Source: Tuberibacillus sp. Marseille-P3662 (GTDB lineage Bacteria > Bacillota > Bacilli > Bacillales > Sporolactobacillaceae). From it: a stretch of 64,000 bases of DNA. Of this stretch, positions 55,724-64,000 are shown in pieces. The notes beneath the pieces were generated by a model. The model searched no databases and had not been told where the DNA came from. It saw only the letters and a program-made list of their open reading frames with translations. The position numbers were made by a program, and so were the translations under genes. Numbering within the stretch: position 1 is the first letter of the stretch; the number at the start of each line of letters is the position of its first letter. The stretch is from contig NZ_FXBS01000006.1 in NCBI RefSeq assembly GCF_900178005.1, positions 558,001 through 622,000 on the forward strand. The letters are read 5' to 3'.

Positions 55724-55926
55724 GGCTGTTTTAGACTGTTGTTATTTAGACCGTATCCCGAATACACTTCGCTTTCCGCGGGCGAGTGGCAAGTCTCCTC
55801 GGGCATGGCCCTGTGGGGCCTTGCGTATCTCGCACTTCCCGCAGGAGTCTACGTGTATTCGGGCTGCTCAGAGCGTGTATAGTAGTTTTTGCTCCATGCA
55901 AAAGCAACATCTTTTAGAGGACAGCC
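55724..55926. mobile_element. MITE-like palindromic element, copy 2 (203 bp)
   Basis: Inverted orientation relative to copy 1; its 3' arm is the reverse complement of copy 1's 5' arm. It has an extra segment of about 70 bp in the loop. Ends GGCTGTTTT ... GACAGCC are flanked by perfect 8-bp direct repeats TTATTGTA at 55716-55723 and 55927-55934, a clear target-site duplication. No transposase; must have been moved in trans. Confidence 0.82.
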
Positions 55927-55953
55927 TTATTGTAAGACGTTAGGGGGGACATC

Positions 55954-56382
55954 ATGTCGCCAACACCCAGTATGGAAGACTATATTGAACGCATTTATTT
56001 ATTGATTGAAGAAAAAGGATATGCTCGTGTCTCTGACATTGCAGAGGCTTTGGAAGTCCACCCCTCATCCGTAACCAAAATGGTTCAGAAGCTTGACAAA
56101 GACACTTATCTTGTTTACGAAAAATACCGTGGTTTTATGTTGACACCCAAGGGCCGGAAATTGGGAAAACGACTCGTTTATAGACACGAACTGCTTGAAG
56201 ATTTTCTCAAAATTATCGGTGTCCATCGAGACAAGATTTATGCAGACGTCGAGGGGATTGAACATCACTTAAGTTGGGATGCCATAGACAGAATCGGTGA
56301 TCTTGTTCAGTACTTTGAGGAGGACGAACAGCGGATTAGCGATTTACGCGACATTCAAGAAAAAAATGAAGAAGAGCTATAA
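55954..56382 (+). CDS. mntR: Manganese-responsive repressor MntR
   Basis: DtxR-family regulator of manganese uptake. The 142-residue protein has a winged helix ([23 protein letters not shown]) and a dimerisation domain with manganese ligands Asp9, Glu12, His78 and the EGIEHHLSW site. Nearly identical in layout to B. subtilis MntR. It is preceded by the MITE; RBS TTAGGGGGG. Terminator follows. Confidence 0.96.
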   Translation: MSPTPSMEDYIERIYLLIEEKGYARVSDIAEALEVHPSSVTKMVQKLDKDTYLVYEKYRGFMLTPKGRKLGKRLVYRHELLEDFLKIIGVHRDKIYADVEGIEHHLSWDAIDRIGDLVQYFEEDEQRISDLRDIQEKNEEEL

Positions 56383-56384
56383 TC

Positions 56385-56407
56385 AAACCGCCAGTTTGGC
56401 GGTTTTA
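56385..56407 (+). terminator. Terminator after mntR
   Basis: Stem AAACCGCCA / TTGGCGGTTT followed by TAG-T-rich sequence. Confidence 0.75.
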
Positions 56408-56438
56408 GTTAATGATTCAATGATGTTTTAAAAAGACT

Positions 56439-56470
56439 AAAATAGCCGGGGCATTGCCCGGCTATTTTCT
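56439..56470 (-). terminator. Terminator of the aceB-aceA operon
   Basis: Stem AAATAGCCGGG / CCCGGCTATTT just beyond the aceA stop; T run on the minus strand. Confidence 0.82.
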
Positions 56471-56476
56471 GTTATT

Positions 56477-57751
56477 TTAGAACTGCTCAATTTCCGTTGA
56501 ACCGACCAAAGCCTTGGTTGAACTTTCTCCTTGTGATATAATTTCAGATATCTCGTCAAAGTAACCGGCACCGACTTCGCGCTGATGCTTTGTGGCTGTG
56601 TACCCATGCGCTTCACTCGCAAACTCAGCCTGTTGCAGTTCAGCGTAAGCAGTCATGCCGGTCTTTTTATATTTTCTCGCCAAATCAAACATACTGTGAT
56701 TTAAGGCATGGAAACCGGCAAGTGTGATAAATTGGAATTTATAGCCCATCTCACCTAATGCCTTTTGGAACTCAGCTATGGTTTGATCATTTAATTTCTG
56801 CTTCCAGTTAAATGAAGGTGAACAATTATAGGCTAGCAGCTTTCCAGGATACTTTTGATGGATGGCATCCGCAAATTTCTGAGCTTCTTCGAGATTAGGC
56901 TCAGATGTCTCACACCAAATTAGATCAGCGAATGGGGCATAGGCCAAACCGCGGGCAATCGCCTGCTCGATGCCTGCTTTACTGTAATAGAAACCTTCGT
57001 TGGAACGTTCACCGGTCATAAATTCATGGTCGTAAGGATCGATGTCGCTTGTGATCATACGTGCCGCGTTCGCGTCCGTCCGCGCCACTAAAATGGTCGG
57101 AACATTCAAAACATCACTGGCGAGTCGGGCTGCAATCAGATTTTCTACCGCTTGCTTCGTTGGGACTAACACTTTTCCGCCCATATGGCCGCACTTTTTC
57201 TCAGAAGCCAATTGATCCTCAAAGTGAACCCCGCTTGCGCCTGCTTCAATCATCGCTTTCATTAGCTCATAGACGTTCAGTTTGCCGCCAAAACCTGCTT
57301 CGGCGTCAGCAACAATTGGAGCAAACCAGTCTCGGGTCATCTGGTCTTCCGCAGCCTCAACTTCGTCCGCCCGTTGTAAGGCTTGATTGATGCGTTTGAC
57401 GACGGACGGTACACTGTTAGCTGGATAAAGACTCTGATCAGGGTACATTTGGCCGGAGAGATTGGCATCCGCCGCCACTTGCCAACCACTGAGATAGATG
57501 GCCTGCAAGCCGGCTTTAACCTGTTGCACCGCTTGATTACCTGTCAAAGCACCTAATGCATTAATATAGTCTTCTTGATTGAGTTGTTGCCATAGACGTT
57601 CAGATCCTCTTTTTGCCAACGTGTGATCAATCATAACTGAGCCTCTTAGACGAACAACATCTTCGGCAGTATAAGGACGCTCTACGCCTTTCCAACGTTC
57701 CGCTGTCTCCCATTCCTCTATTAATTGTTGGACTTGATCTTGACGGTTCAT
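56477..57751 (-). CDS. aceA: Isocitrate lyase
   Basis: Cleaves isocitrate to glyoxylate and succinate, the first glyoxylate-shunt step. The 424-residue protein has the catalytic [14 protein letters not shown] motif, upstream DAEAGFGG and [10 protein letters not shown] metal-binding sequences and NCSPSFNWK. Start at 57751 follows GAGGAGTGATTCG. It lies 4 bp downstream of aceB. B. subtilis 168 lacks this pathway; here it sits inside an otherwise conserved mntR-yqhO neighbourhood. Confidence 0.95.
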   Translation of the reverse strand: MNRQDQVQQLIEEWETAERWKGVERPYTAEDVVRLRGSVMIDHTLAKRGSERLWQQLNQEDYINALGALTGNQAVQQVKAGLQAIYLSGWQVAADANLSGQMYPDQSLYPANSVPSVVKRINQALQRADEVEAAEDQMTRDWFAPIVADAEAGFGGKLNVYELMKAMIEAGASGVHFEDQLASEKKCGHMGGKVLVPTKQAVENLIAARLASDVLNVPTILVARTDANAARMITSDIDPYDHEFMTGERSNEGFYYSKAGIEQAIARGLAYAPFADLIWCETSEPNLEEAQKFADAIHQKYPGKLLAYNCSPSFNWKQKLNDQTIAEFQKALGEMGYKFQFITLAGFHALNHSMFDLARKYKKTGMTAYAELQQAEFASEAHGYTATKHQREVGAGYFDEISEIISQGESSTKALVGSTEIEQF

Positions 57752-57755
57752 CGAA

Positions 57756-59363
57756 TCACTCCTCATTTTTTAAATAATGATAACCAGGTAAAGTTAGAAA
57801 ATTGATAAACGTCTCGGTTTCAATTAGCTGTTCAAAAAGTTGTCGGGCTTCAGTCAACCGGCCATTCTGATAGCGTTCGTCACCGATGTTTTGCTCAATT
57901 TTCTTCATTTCTTCGTCAGTTAGCTGTCTGATTAAATCCTGGGTGATTTCAGTTCCATCTGGTAGACAAGCATCGGGATGATGCACCCATTGCCAAATCT
58001 GTCCTCTAGAGATTTCAGCGGTGGCCGCATCCTCCATAAGATGGTTGATGGGAACGGCGCCCTGACCGTGTAGCCAATGCTCAATATACTGAATACCGAC
58101 ACTGATGTTTGTTCTAAGGCCTGCTTCTGTAATGATGCCCTCAGGGATTTCAATCATATCATCGGCCGTCACATGGATATCCTCGCGCTGGCGCTCAATT
58201 TGATTGGGTTCCGGCATGTTTTGATCAAAAACATCTTTCACCGGCTGAACTAATCCCGGATGAGCGACCCATGAGCCGTCATGGCCATCTTGGACTTCGC
58301 GTGTTTTATCTTGGATAACTTTTTGGATAGCCGCTTGATGGGTTTCAGGGTCGTTTTTAACGGGTATTTGTGCTGCCATTCCGCCAATCGCTGATGCATG
58401 TCTTCTATGGCAGACCTTGATGACGTATAGAGAATAAGCACGCATAAAAGGGACGGTCATGGTGATTTGCGAACGATCTGGAAGTAAAAAATCCTTTTGC
58501 TGATGAAAAGCTTTAAGATAACTGAAAATATAATCCCAACGTCCGCAATTTAAACCGACAATATGGTCCTTTAAAGCATAAAGGATTTCGTCCGCCTGGA
58601 AGGCAGCAAAAAGCGTTTCAATGAGGACCGTAGCCTTAAACGTACCTCTCTGTAAATTGAAGTAATCTTCAGCCAATGTGAACACATCATCCCATAGCTC
58701 GGCTTCCATATAACTTTCTAGCTTAGGCAAATAAAAGTAGGGTGCGGTATTCTGGTTTAATAGCTGGCGGACATTGTGAAACACATACAATCCGAAATCA
58801 AATAGTGAGCCTGAGACAACTTCACCACCTACGAGACAATGGTGTTCTTCAAGATGCCAGCCGCGCGGGCGAACGAGTAAAACGGCGGTATTATCATTTA
58901 ATGTGTATGCTTTTCCATTGGCCCCTGTTAGGTTAAGCGTTTTTTGATTGGCTTGTTTGAGATTGATCTGTCCTTGTACGGCATTGTCAAAATGAGGTGA
59001 CATCGCATCTTCGAAATCAGCCATGAACACCTTGGCACCTGAATTTAATGCATTGATGACCATTTTCGGATCGGAAGCCGGTCCGGTAATTTCCACACGT
59101 CGGTCCTTAAGGTCATGGGGAATGTCTCCGATTGTCCAGTCTCCATCTCGAATTGCTTTTGTTTCTGGTAAAAAATCCGGTAAGTGTCCGTTATCGATTG
59201 GCTGCTGCCGTGTTTCTCGAGCTTTCAACAGCTCTTTACGACGTCCTTCAAAACGCTCATGTAGGGTCTGAATAAAGGTCAAGGCCTCAGGTGTCAAAAT
59301 CTCATCGCCATATTCTACCCGTGTTGTTACCGATACATGATTTGGTTTTGTTTCTTCCAACAT
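57756..59363 (-). CDS. aceB: Malate synthase A
   Basis: Condenses glyoxylate with acetyl-CoA to malate. The 535-residue protein has [54 protein letters not shown] and [14 protein letters not shown] signatures of isoform A. Start ATG 59363 is directly behind AAGGAGGTCCTG. The frame stays open to 59441, but the extension overlaps a small zinc-protein gene in another frame. Confidence 0.94.
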   Translation of the reverse strand: MLEETKPNHVSVTTRVEYGDEILTPEALTFIQTLHERFEGRRKELLKARETRQQPIDNGHLPDFLPETKAIRDGDWTIGDIPHDLKDRRVEITGPASDPKMVINALNSGAKVFMADFEDAMSPHFDNAVQGQINLKQANQKTLNLTGANGKAYTLNDNTAVLLVRPRGWHLEEHHCLVGGEVVSGSLFDFGLYVFHNVRQLLNQNTAPYFYLPKLESYMEAELWDDVFTLAEDYFNLQRGTFKATVLIETLFAAFQADEILYALKDHIVGLNCGRWDYIFSYLKAFHQQKDFLLPDRSQITMTVPFMRAYSLYVIKVCHRRHASAIGGMAAQIPVKNDPETHQAAIQKVIQDKTREVQDGHDGSWVAHPGLVQPVKDVFDQNMPEPNQIERQREDIHVTADDMIEIPEGIITEAGLRTNISVGIQYIEHWLHGQGAVPINHLMEDAATAEISRGQIWQWVHHPDACLPDGTEITQDLIRQLTDEEMKKIEQNIGDERYQNGRLTEARQLFEQLIETETFINFLTLPGYHYLKNEE

Positions 59364-59382
59364 CAGGACCTCCTTATTTTCT

Positions 59383-59532
59383 TTAATCAATGATTCCTGC
59401 TCCGCTGCAGTAAGAACACTCGATCGTGGCATAACCGTCACATGTTGGACATTCCTCCTGTAGATATGCGGTCTTCCCTTGGCAATATGGACAAGTCATA
59501 TCACCATGTCCATCACAATGTCTGCAATTCAT
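59383..59532 (-). CDS. Small four-CxxC zinc-ribbon protein heading the aceB-aceA operon
   Basis: A 49-residue protein, MNCRHCDGHGDMTC..., with CRHC (3-6), CPYC (14-17), CPTC (28-31) and CSYC (39-42), spaced and flanked by Gly like the Cys-rich domain of DnaJ (CxxCxGxG), implying two zinc sites. GGTAGGAGGTG lies before its ATG at 59532. It ends 19 bp before aceB, so it is in the same transcript. No J-domain or enzyme domain is present. Role unknown; perhaps a chaperone-like or regulatory partner. Confidence 0.78.
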   Translation of the reverse strand: MNCRHCDGHGDMTCPYCQGKTAYLQEECPTCDGYATIECSYCSGAGIID

Positions 59533-59549
59533 ATAAACACCTCCTACCA

Positions 59550-59573
59550 TTCATCTGTTATAAAACAGATGAA
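59550..59573 (-). promoter_or_regulatory. Palindromic operator or leader hairpin upstream of the glyoxylate operon
   Basis: Perfect 10-bp inverted repeat TTCATCTGTT / AACAGATGAA with a 4-bp spacer, 17 bp before the small zinc-protein start and just upstream of its ribosome binding site. AT-rich promoter-like sequence lies further upstream on the minus strand. Candidate repressor site. Confidence 0.5.
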
Positions 59574-59751
59574 TTAATTAATAATTATGATATAACAGTC
59601 GAAGTGGAATGTTCAACAAAAAATCTAAAAAAATAAAAAATAGGTCTTTTGACCGATCAAAAGACCAGCATGATATATCATTAGCGCCCAATTTTACAAT
59701 AGACAGCGACTTTTTTTGCTTCTCTTTCATTAACTAAGAGTAGAGGAGGAG

Positions 59752-60645
59752 ATGGTCGTGTGGATTGATGGGGTATTTTCCGGCGGCGGGGTTAAAGCCT
59801 TTGCATTTGTCGGTGCATTGGAAGTCACTGAAAAGGCTGGTTTTCGTTTTGCGCGATTGGCCGGTACGAGTGCAGGTTCTATCATTGCAGCTTTACTTGC
59901 TGCAGGCTATGACAGCGATGATATTAAGCAACATATGGAAGATTTGCAGCCAAAATTATTTATGGACAACAAAACATCATTTTTTCGTTTCCCATTTTTT
60001 AAATGGTTAACATTGTACTGGCGCATGGGATTATATAAAGGCGATGTTTTTGAAAGCTGGGTCCGCGATTTATTGAAACAGAAAGGGATTGAATCGTTTT
60101 CCGATTTACCTCCTGATACATTAAAAATCGTTGTTTCTGATCTTACAAGAGGAAAAATGGTCGTTATTCCAGATGATTTAGTTGACTATGGTATTGATCC
60201 ATTGAAATTTTCAGTAGCTAGAGCGATTCGAATTAGTTGTAGTTTACCATTCTTCTTTGAACCAGTTACTCTCTATAATCAGCAAGCGGAGAAATGTGTG
60301 CTTGTGGATGGCGGGGTGTTAAGCAACTTTCCAGTTTGGATCTTTGATGAACAAAAGGATTTGCCGCTTCGGCCATTTTTAGGCCTCCAACTGAGTTCAA
60401 AACAACAATACTTCAAGTCGAGAAAAATTAAGAATGCCGTTGATTTGTTTCACGGTTTATTTGAAACAATGAAGGAGGCCCATGACACCAAATATATTTC
60501 TAAGTATGCTGCATCGAACATTATTTTTCTGCCAGTTGATCAATATGAGACCGCTGATTTTAAATTAACGAAAGAGGATCAAGAACAGTTGATGGATATT
60601 GGTCGGGAACGCGCTAAACAATTTTTTAAAAGATGGACGTATTAA
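59752..60645 (+). CDS. yqhO: Patatin-like phospholipase YqhO
   Basis: Ser-Asp dyad lipid acyl hydrolase. The 297-residue protein has the oxyanion-hole GGGVKAFAFVGAL, nucleophile Ser40 in G-T-S-A-G and the Asp of VDGGVLSNFP. No signal peptide. RBS AGAGGAGGAG. Position after mntR corresponds to B. subtilis yqhO except for the inserted ace operon. Confidence 0.92.
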   Translation: MVVWIDGVFSGGGVKAFAFVGALEVTEKAGFRFARLAGTSAGSIIAALLAAGYDSDDIKQHMEDLQPKLFMDNKTSFFRFPFFKWLTLYWRMGLYKGDVFESWVRDLLKQKGIESFSDLPPDTLKIVVSDLTRGKMVVIPDDLVDYGIDPLKFSVARAIRISCSLPFFFEPVTLYNQQAEKCVLVDGGVLSNFPVWIFDEQKDLPLRPFLGLQLSSKQQYFKSRKIKNAVDLFHGLFETMKEAHDTKYISKYAASNIIFLPVDQYETADFKLTKEDQEQLMDIGRERAKQFFKRWTY

Positions 60646-60675
60646 AAAAGCGAACCATTCGGGTTCGCTTTTTTA
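60644..60675. terminator. Bidirectional terminator between yqhO and yqhP
   Basis: Stem AAAAAAGCGAACC / GGGTTCGCTTTTTT with an ATTC loop. Confidence 0.88.
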
Positions 60676-60688
60676 TATCGTGTAGAGG

Positions 60689-61081
60689 CTAGAAAAACAT
60701 CCGTTTGCGACGTTTTTTCTTTTTGCCATCAATCACTGTCAAATGATGAGACTCGCGACTGTTAAACTGATTCATCGGTTGACGGTGTCTCGTGGCATTA
60801 CTTTGAATCACTTTTAAATGGGAAGGGGTTGGTCGAGCTGATTTTTCTCGCTTTTGTCTTTGTTTTGTTTGTTTCACTGCCCGACGGTAGCCGCTTGTAT
60901 GCTGATCACGTCGTTTCGACGACATGAATCGATAGATGAGGTAGCCAGCTCCAATAAAGATGGCAGCTATCATTAGTTGTCTTGCAATTGTCCCTGGTTG
61001 GGTTATAAGTGTCGAAACCAATCCTAAAAGTCCAAGAACCATAAGCGTATAAACGATCGTTTTCGTCCAAGGTCGTCTCAA
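60689..61081 (-). CDS. yqhP: YqhP-like membrane protein
   Basis: A 130-residue protein with two N-terminal transmembrane helices (about 8-28 and 35-52) and a long, strongly basic cytoplasmic tail ending KKKKRRKRMFF. TTG 61081 is preferred because an in-frame GTG upstream overlaps the AGGGAGG site. Family of unknown function, positioned as yqhP. The 336-bp gap to yqhR (61082-61417) shows only a weak CCACCT / AGGGTGG hairpin near 61226-61245 and no gene. Confidence 0.75.
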   Translation of the reverse strand: MRRPWTKTIVYTLMVLGLLGLVSTLITQPGTIARQLMIAAIFIGAGYLIYRFMSSKRRDQHTSGYRRAVKQTKQRQKREKSARPTPSHLKVIQSNATRHRQPMNQFNSRESHHLTVIDGKKKKRRKRMFF

Positions 61082-61417
61082 GCCGTTCACCTCCCTGGGT
61101 CAATCAAACTGTCTATTCATCTGTGTTGTTCCCAAGTTTCTCTCTCCTGCGTCGTTGTTACAATAGCAACATCCTATTTTCATAAACCTCAGATGAAAAT
61201 TTAAATGTTTCATACCGAAAAGGGCCACCTCAATTAGGGTGGGTCATGCTAAATTATATTTTAAAGCATCCAACTTCAGAAATCTAACATATCTTAACCT
61301 GAGGTTGCTGATAAGTGAATTGTTATTTATTATTTTTCCCAATAAATGAAACATATACACGTTTTTATGAAAGTTTTATGGTCTGTTTGGGCATGCTTAA
61401 AAAAGGAGGTGTTTGTA

Positions 61418-61948
61418 TTGGCGGAACAAAAACGATTAGAACAAAATAAAGATGAGCATCAATTAACGACAAACGGTAGGGTTGTTTTAATAGGCTTATT
61501 TGGCGGCATCATATGGGGACTAATTGGTTATCTGGTTTATCTGTTTCGATTTACAAAATTTGGTCCGGCCTTAACTCTCGAACCCTTTGCCCTTGGAAAT
61601 ATAAAAGAAGGTACCTCCGGTCAATGGTGGGGATTATTGGCACTCTGTGTGATCTCAGTGATCTTGGCCTTTATTTATAAATTTACGCTTGGCAGGGTTA
61701 AGAACATGTGGGTGAGTATATTTTTCGGACTGGCGTTATGGGTGGCCGTTTTTTACATATTACAACCTTGGATTCCGGATTTACCTTACGTTACTGATCT
61801 CGGTATTAATACGATTTCAACTACTTTGTGTTTATATGTTTTATGGGGGCTGTTTGTGGGTTATTCCATTTCGTTTGATTTAGTTTCGACCTCTAATGCC
61901 GAAAAAGCTGCTAAAGAGGAGAAGTCTGGGGCGCAGTCGTCGAAATAA
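61418..61948 (+). CDS. yqhR: YqhR family membrane protein
   Basis: A 176-residue protein with four predicted transmembrane helices (about 22-45, 70-92, 102-122, 132-155) and polar termini. TTG 61418 is set by AAAGGAGGTG six bases upstream. YqhR is sporulation-linked in B. subtilis but its function is unknown. yqhQ, which normally precedes it, is absent. Confidence 0.78.
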   Translation: MAEQKRLEQNKDEHQLTTNGRVVLIGLFGGIIWGLIGYLVYLFRFTKFGPALTLEPFALGNIKEGTSGQWWGLLALCVISVILAFIYKFTLGRVKNMWVSIFFGLALWVAVFYILQPWIPDLPYVTDLGINTISTTLCLYVLWGLFVGYSISFDLVSTSNAEKAAKEEKSGAQSSK

Positions 61949-62018
61949 CTATTCAAACGTGTGTCCCCTGTGGTAGAATGTTCATGGAAAACATTCTATC
62001 TTTTTTGGCGTGATTTTG

Positions 62019-62450
62019 ATGAAGCATTTCCTTATTATTAATGGTCCAAATTTGAATAGGCTAGGCAGTCGCGAGCCAGATATTTACGGCCATCACACGT
62101 TAGAGGACTTGGATCAACAGCTCAAACAATATGGTCAAAATCAACAATTTAGGGTCACAAGTCGGCAATCCAATCATGAAGGGGATATGATTGACTGGGT
62201 GCAACAAGCTGAATCAGACTATGATGGGATTGTTATGAATGCGGGCGCTTTTACCCATTATAGCTATGCGATTCGTGATGCTATCGCTGGTACCGATATA
62301 CCAGTGATTGAAGTCCATATATCTAACATACATAAACGCGAATCGTTCCGACATCATTCTGTAATAGCTCCCGTTGTAACTGGACAGATTGTTGGTTTCG
62401 GCTTTCAAGGGTATATCCTCGCACTGGATTATTTACGTCGTATGAGCTAA
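62019..62450 (+). CDS. aroQ: 3-dehydroquinate dehydratase, type II
   Basis: Dehydrates 3-dehydroquinate to 3-dehydroshikimate. The 143-residue protein has the INGPNLNRLGSREPDIYG signature with catalytic Tyr, SNHEGDMID, NAGAFTHYSYAIRDA and the catalytic His in EVHISN. ATG 62019 follows GGCGTGAT. Sits before efp as yqhS in Bacillus; the papA gene usually in between is missing. Confidence 0.94.
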   Translation: MKHFLIINGPNLNRLGSREPDIYGHHTLEDLDQQLKQYGQNQQFRVTSRQSNHEGDMIDWVQQAESDYDGIVMNAGAFTHYSYAIRDAIAGTDIPVIEVHISNIHKRESFRHHSVIAPVVTGQIVGFGFQGYILALDYLRRMS

Positions 62451-62476
62451 CTTGTTATTAAGAAGGAGGAATAGAG

Positions 62477-63034
62477 ATGATTTCAGTTAATGATTTTAAA
62501 ACAGGTTTAACGGTTGAAGTTGAGGGAGGCATTTGGTCTGTCGTTGATTTTCAGCATGTTAAGCCTGGAAAAGGCGCCGCTTTTGTCCGCTCAAAACTTA
62601 GGAATCTAAGAACAGGCGCCATCCAAGAACGCACATTTCGTGCTGGTGAAAAAATTAACCGTGCTCATATAGAAACCCGGAAAATGCAGTATTTATATGG
62701 TAGCGGTAATGTTCACACATTTATGGATCTGGATAATTATGAACAAATAGAATTTGAAGCGTCGCAAATTCAGAATGAGTTAAACTATCTAAAAGAAAAT
62801 ATGGAAGTTCAAATTCAAACTTATGAAAATGAAACCATTGGCATTGATTTGCCGAATACGGTTAAATTAAAAGTGACGGAAACTGAGCCAGGACTTAAAG
62901 GGGATACTCAGTCTGGCGGTTCCAAGCCCGCAACTTTAGAGACCGGCTATGTTGTCAGCGTTCCGTTATTTGTTAACGAAGGTGACGAACTTGTCATTGA
63001 TACTCGAACGGGAAGTTACACTTCCCGGGCCTAA
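62477..63034 (+). CDS. efp: Elongation factor P
   Basis: Rescues ribosomes stalled at polyproline stretches. The 185-residue protein has three beta-barrel domains; the modified-lysine loop is KPGK32GAAFVR, where Bacillus carries a 5-aminopentanol group on Lys32. The [10 protein letters not shown] end is typical. RBS AGAAGGAGGAA. Confidence 0.97.
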   Translation: MISVNDFKTGLTVEVEGGIWSVVDFQHVKPGKGAAFVRSKLRNLRTGAIQERTFRAGEKINRAHIETRKMQYLYGSGNVHTFMDLDNYEQIEFEASQIQNELNYLKENMEVQIQTYENETIGIDLPNTVKLKVTETEPGLKGDTQSGGSKPATLETGYVVSVPLFVNEGDELVIDTRTGSYTSRA

Positions 63035-63047
63035 AAAATGGCTAAAA

Positions 63048-63087
63048 AAATACCCTTCAAGGTTATAACCTTGAAGGGTATTTTTTT
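63048..63087 (+). terminator. Terminator after efp
   Basis: Perfect stem AATACCCTTCAAGGTT / AACCTTGAAGGGTATT followed by a T run. Confidence 0.92.
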
Positions 63088-63123
63088 GTCTAAAATGTGT
63101 CTACAACTAAAGGGTTCATAGGC

Positions 63124-63151
63124 ATAACCTGTCCGAGTCTGAATATACATT
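63124..63151 (+). promoter_or_regulatory. Candidate sigma-E promoter of spoIIIA
   Basis: ATA (63124-63126), 17 bp, then TATACATT (63144-63151), matching the sigma-E pattern ATA-N16-18-cATACA-T, 40 bp before spoIIIAA. The spoIIIA operon is sigma-E controlled in B. subtilis. Confidence 0.5.
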
Positions 63152-63190
63152 TGATATAAGCATTGATTCTCATTTAGAAGGAGTTAAGCT

Positions 63191-64000
63191 ATGGAACGCA
63201 TTATGGCCGTTCTGCCTTCCGACATTAGCCAAGCATTAGGACCTTATATCATGGATGACAAAAGTGACATAGAAGAAATTCGGCTGAGAATCTCCCAACC
63301 TGTGGAAATCATTATGAATCATCGATCGTTCTATCCACGAGAAGATCTCATTTTTAATAAGAAACAGGCGGAGCAATTACTCAGCCGGTTGAGTGAATAT
63401 TCATTGTATACACTAGAAGAGGAATTAAAACGAGGCTACGTCACCATCAAAGGTGGACATCGCGTCGGCCTTGCCGGACGGGTAATAATGGAACATGGAA
63501 AAGTGAAAAGGATTCGCGATATAAGTTCCTTCAATATCCGGGTTGCTCGTCAGACCATTGGTGCCGCTGATCATTTAGTTCCAAAATTATGTTCTGGTGG
63601 TAAGTGGCATAGTGCTCTCTTTATTGGTTCACCACAAGCGGGAAAAACTACGCTTCTTAGGGATTTGGCCCGAATCATTAGTCAAGGACAAGCAGGTATC
63701 CCAGCAAAAAAAGTTGGCGTTGTGGATGAAAGGTCCGAAATTGCGGGGTGCTTAAAGGGCATTCCACAAAATCAATTAGGGCCGCGGGTAGATGTTCTCG
63801 ATGCTTGTCCAAAGGCTGAAGGGATGATGATGCTTATCCGGTCAATGAGTCCAGACGTGCTAATTGTTGATGAAATTGGCCGCCAAGAGGATACGAATGC
63901 CTTGTTGGAAGCACTCAATGCTGGTGTGAGTGTTATGGCGACTGTCCATGGTCAAGATTTTGAAGACATCGCGAAACGACCGTTGATACAACCATTGCTT
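63191..64000 (+). CDS. spoIIIAA: Stage III sporulation protein AA (3' end outside window)
   Basis: ATPase of the SpoIIIA-SpoIIQ channel apparatus linking mother cell and forespore, related to secretion ATPases. 270 codons are visible, beginning MERIMAVLPSDISQAL, and the frame is open at the window end. Walker A GSPQAGKT (146-153), Walker B LIVDEIGR and TVHG follow. RBS AGAAGGAG. Its presence marks the organism as endospore-forming. Confidence 0.95.
   Translation, partial: MERIMAVLPSDISQALGPYIMDDKSDIEEIRLRISQPVEIIMNHRSFYPREDLIFNKKQAEQLLSRLSEYSLYTLEEELKRGYVTIKGGHRVGLAGRVIMEHGKVKRIRDISSFNIRVARQTIGAADHLVPKLCSGGKWHSALFIGSPQAGKTTLLRDLARIISQGQAGIPAKKVGVVDERSEIAGCLKGIPQNQLGPRVDVLDACPKAEGMMMLIRSMSPDVLIVDEIGRQEDTNALLEALNAGVSVMATVHGQDFEDIAKRPLIQPLL

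Noticed and set aside
57061-57390. Plus-strand open frame inside aceA
   Set aside because: It is the complement of conserved isocitrate lyase codons and has no translation signals.

Overview
The window is a chromosomal segment of a spore-forming, low-GC Gram-positive bacterium of the order Bacillales. The evidence is the gene order, which follows the Bacillus subtilis phoH-era-recO-ccpN-dnaG-sigA ... comG ... gcv ... mntR-yqhO ... efp-spoIIIAA arrangement almost gene by gene, together with strong AGGAGG-type ribosome binding sites, frequent TTG/GTG starts, spore genes (spoIIIAA, a SpoVAF-like protein, YqfQ) and Bacillus-type riboregulators. The genus cannot be fixed from the sequence alone. 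The window begins inside phoH and ends inside spoIIIAA.

Layout. 1-9 kb: RNA and cell-cycle housekeeping (phoH, ybeY, dgkA, cdd, era, yqzL, recO), the ccpN-ppsR pair of carbon-flow regulators, then yqxD-dnaG-sigA. 9-12 kb: an acyl-CoA dehydrogenase/acyl-CoA synthetase pair (yngJ-yngI type) and cytochrome c550. 12.7-22.4 kb: trmK-yqfO, ispH, yqfQ, nfo, yqfT, an orphan sensor kinase, yqfX, a nitroreductase, ispG, a LysM protein and an NfeD protein. 22.5-23.4 kb: a tRNA operon (Asn, Met, His, Ile2, fMet) containing two broken tRNA 5' halves. 23.5-38.9 kb: sodA, yqgE, pbpA, small envelope proteins, rpmG, a RUCCU-loop RNA, yqgN, mobA, a SpoVAF/GerA-like gene, glcK, a LysM-M14 endopeptidase, yqgX and a methyltransferase. 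39-45 kb: the seven-gene comG competence pilus operon with a ComK box, aroK, yqzE and moaA. 45-52.4 kb: yqhG-yqhH, the glycine riboswitch with gcvT-gcvPA-gcvPB, and yqhL. 52.4-56.4 kb: a B12-dependent ribonucleotide reductase gene (nrdJ) and mntR. 56.4-59.6 kb: a glyoxylate-shunt operon (small zinc protein, aceB, aceA) that breaks the usual mntR-yqhO neighbourhood. 59.7-64 kb: yqhO, yqhP, yqhR, aroQ, efp, spoIIIAA.

Most notable observation: nrdJ is split by a 252-nt sequence (54238-54489) with the anatomy of a minimal, ORF-less group I self-splicing intron. P1 (with the U.G pair at the 5' splice site), P10, P3, P6, P7, P8 and two P9-type hairpins can all be drawn from the sequence. Removing it joins Gly480 to Glu481 inside the active-site Asn-Pro-Cys-Gly-Glu motif and restores an 855-residue enzyme. 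Upstream of nrdJ lie two textbook NrdR boxes 33 bp apart next to a promoter. Other points of interest are: a 49-residue four-CxxC zinc-ribbon gene heading the aceB-aceA operon; two copies of a MITE-like element with 8-bp target duplications; duplicated tRNA 5' halves each placed upstream of the intact tRNA; two related structured RNAs; and a sensor kinase that appears to start at ATT.
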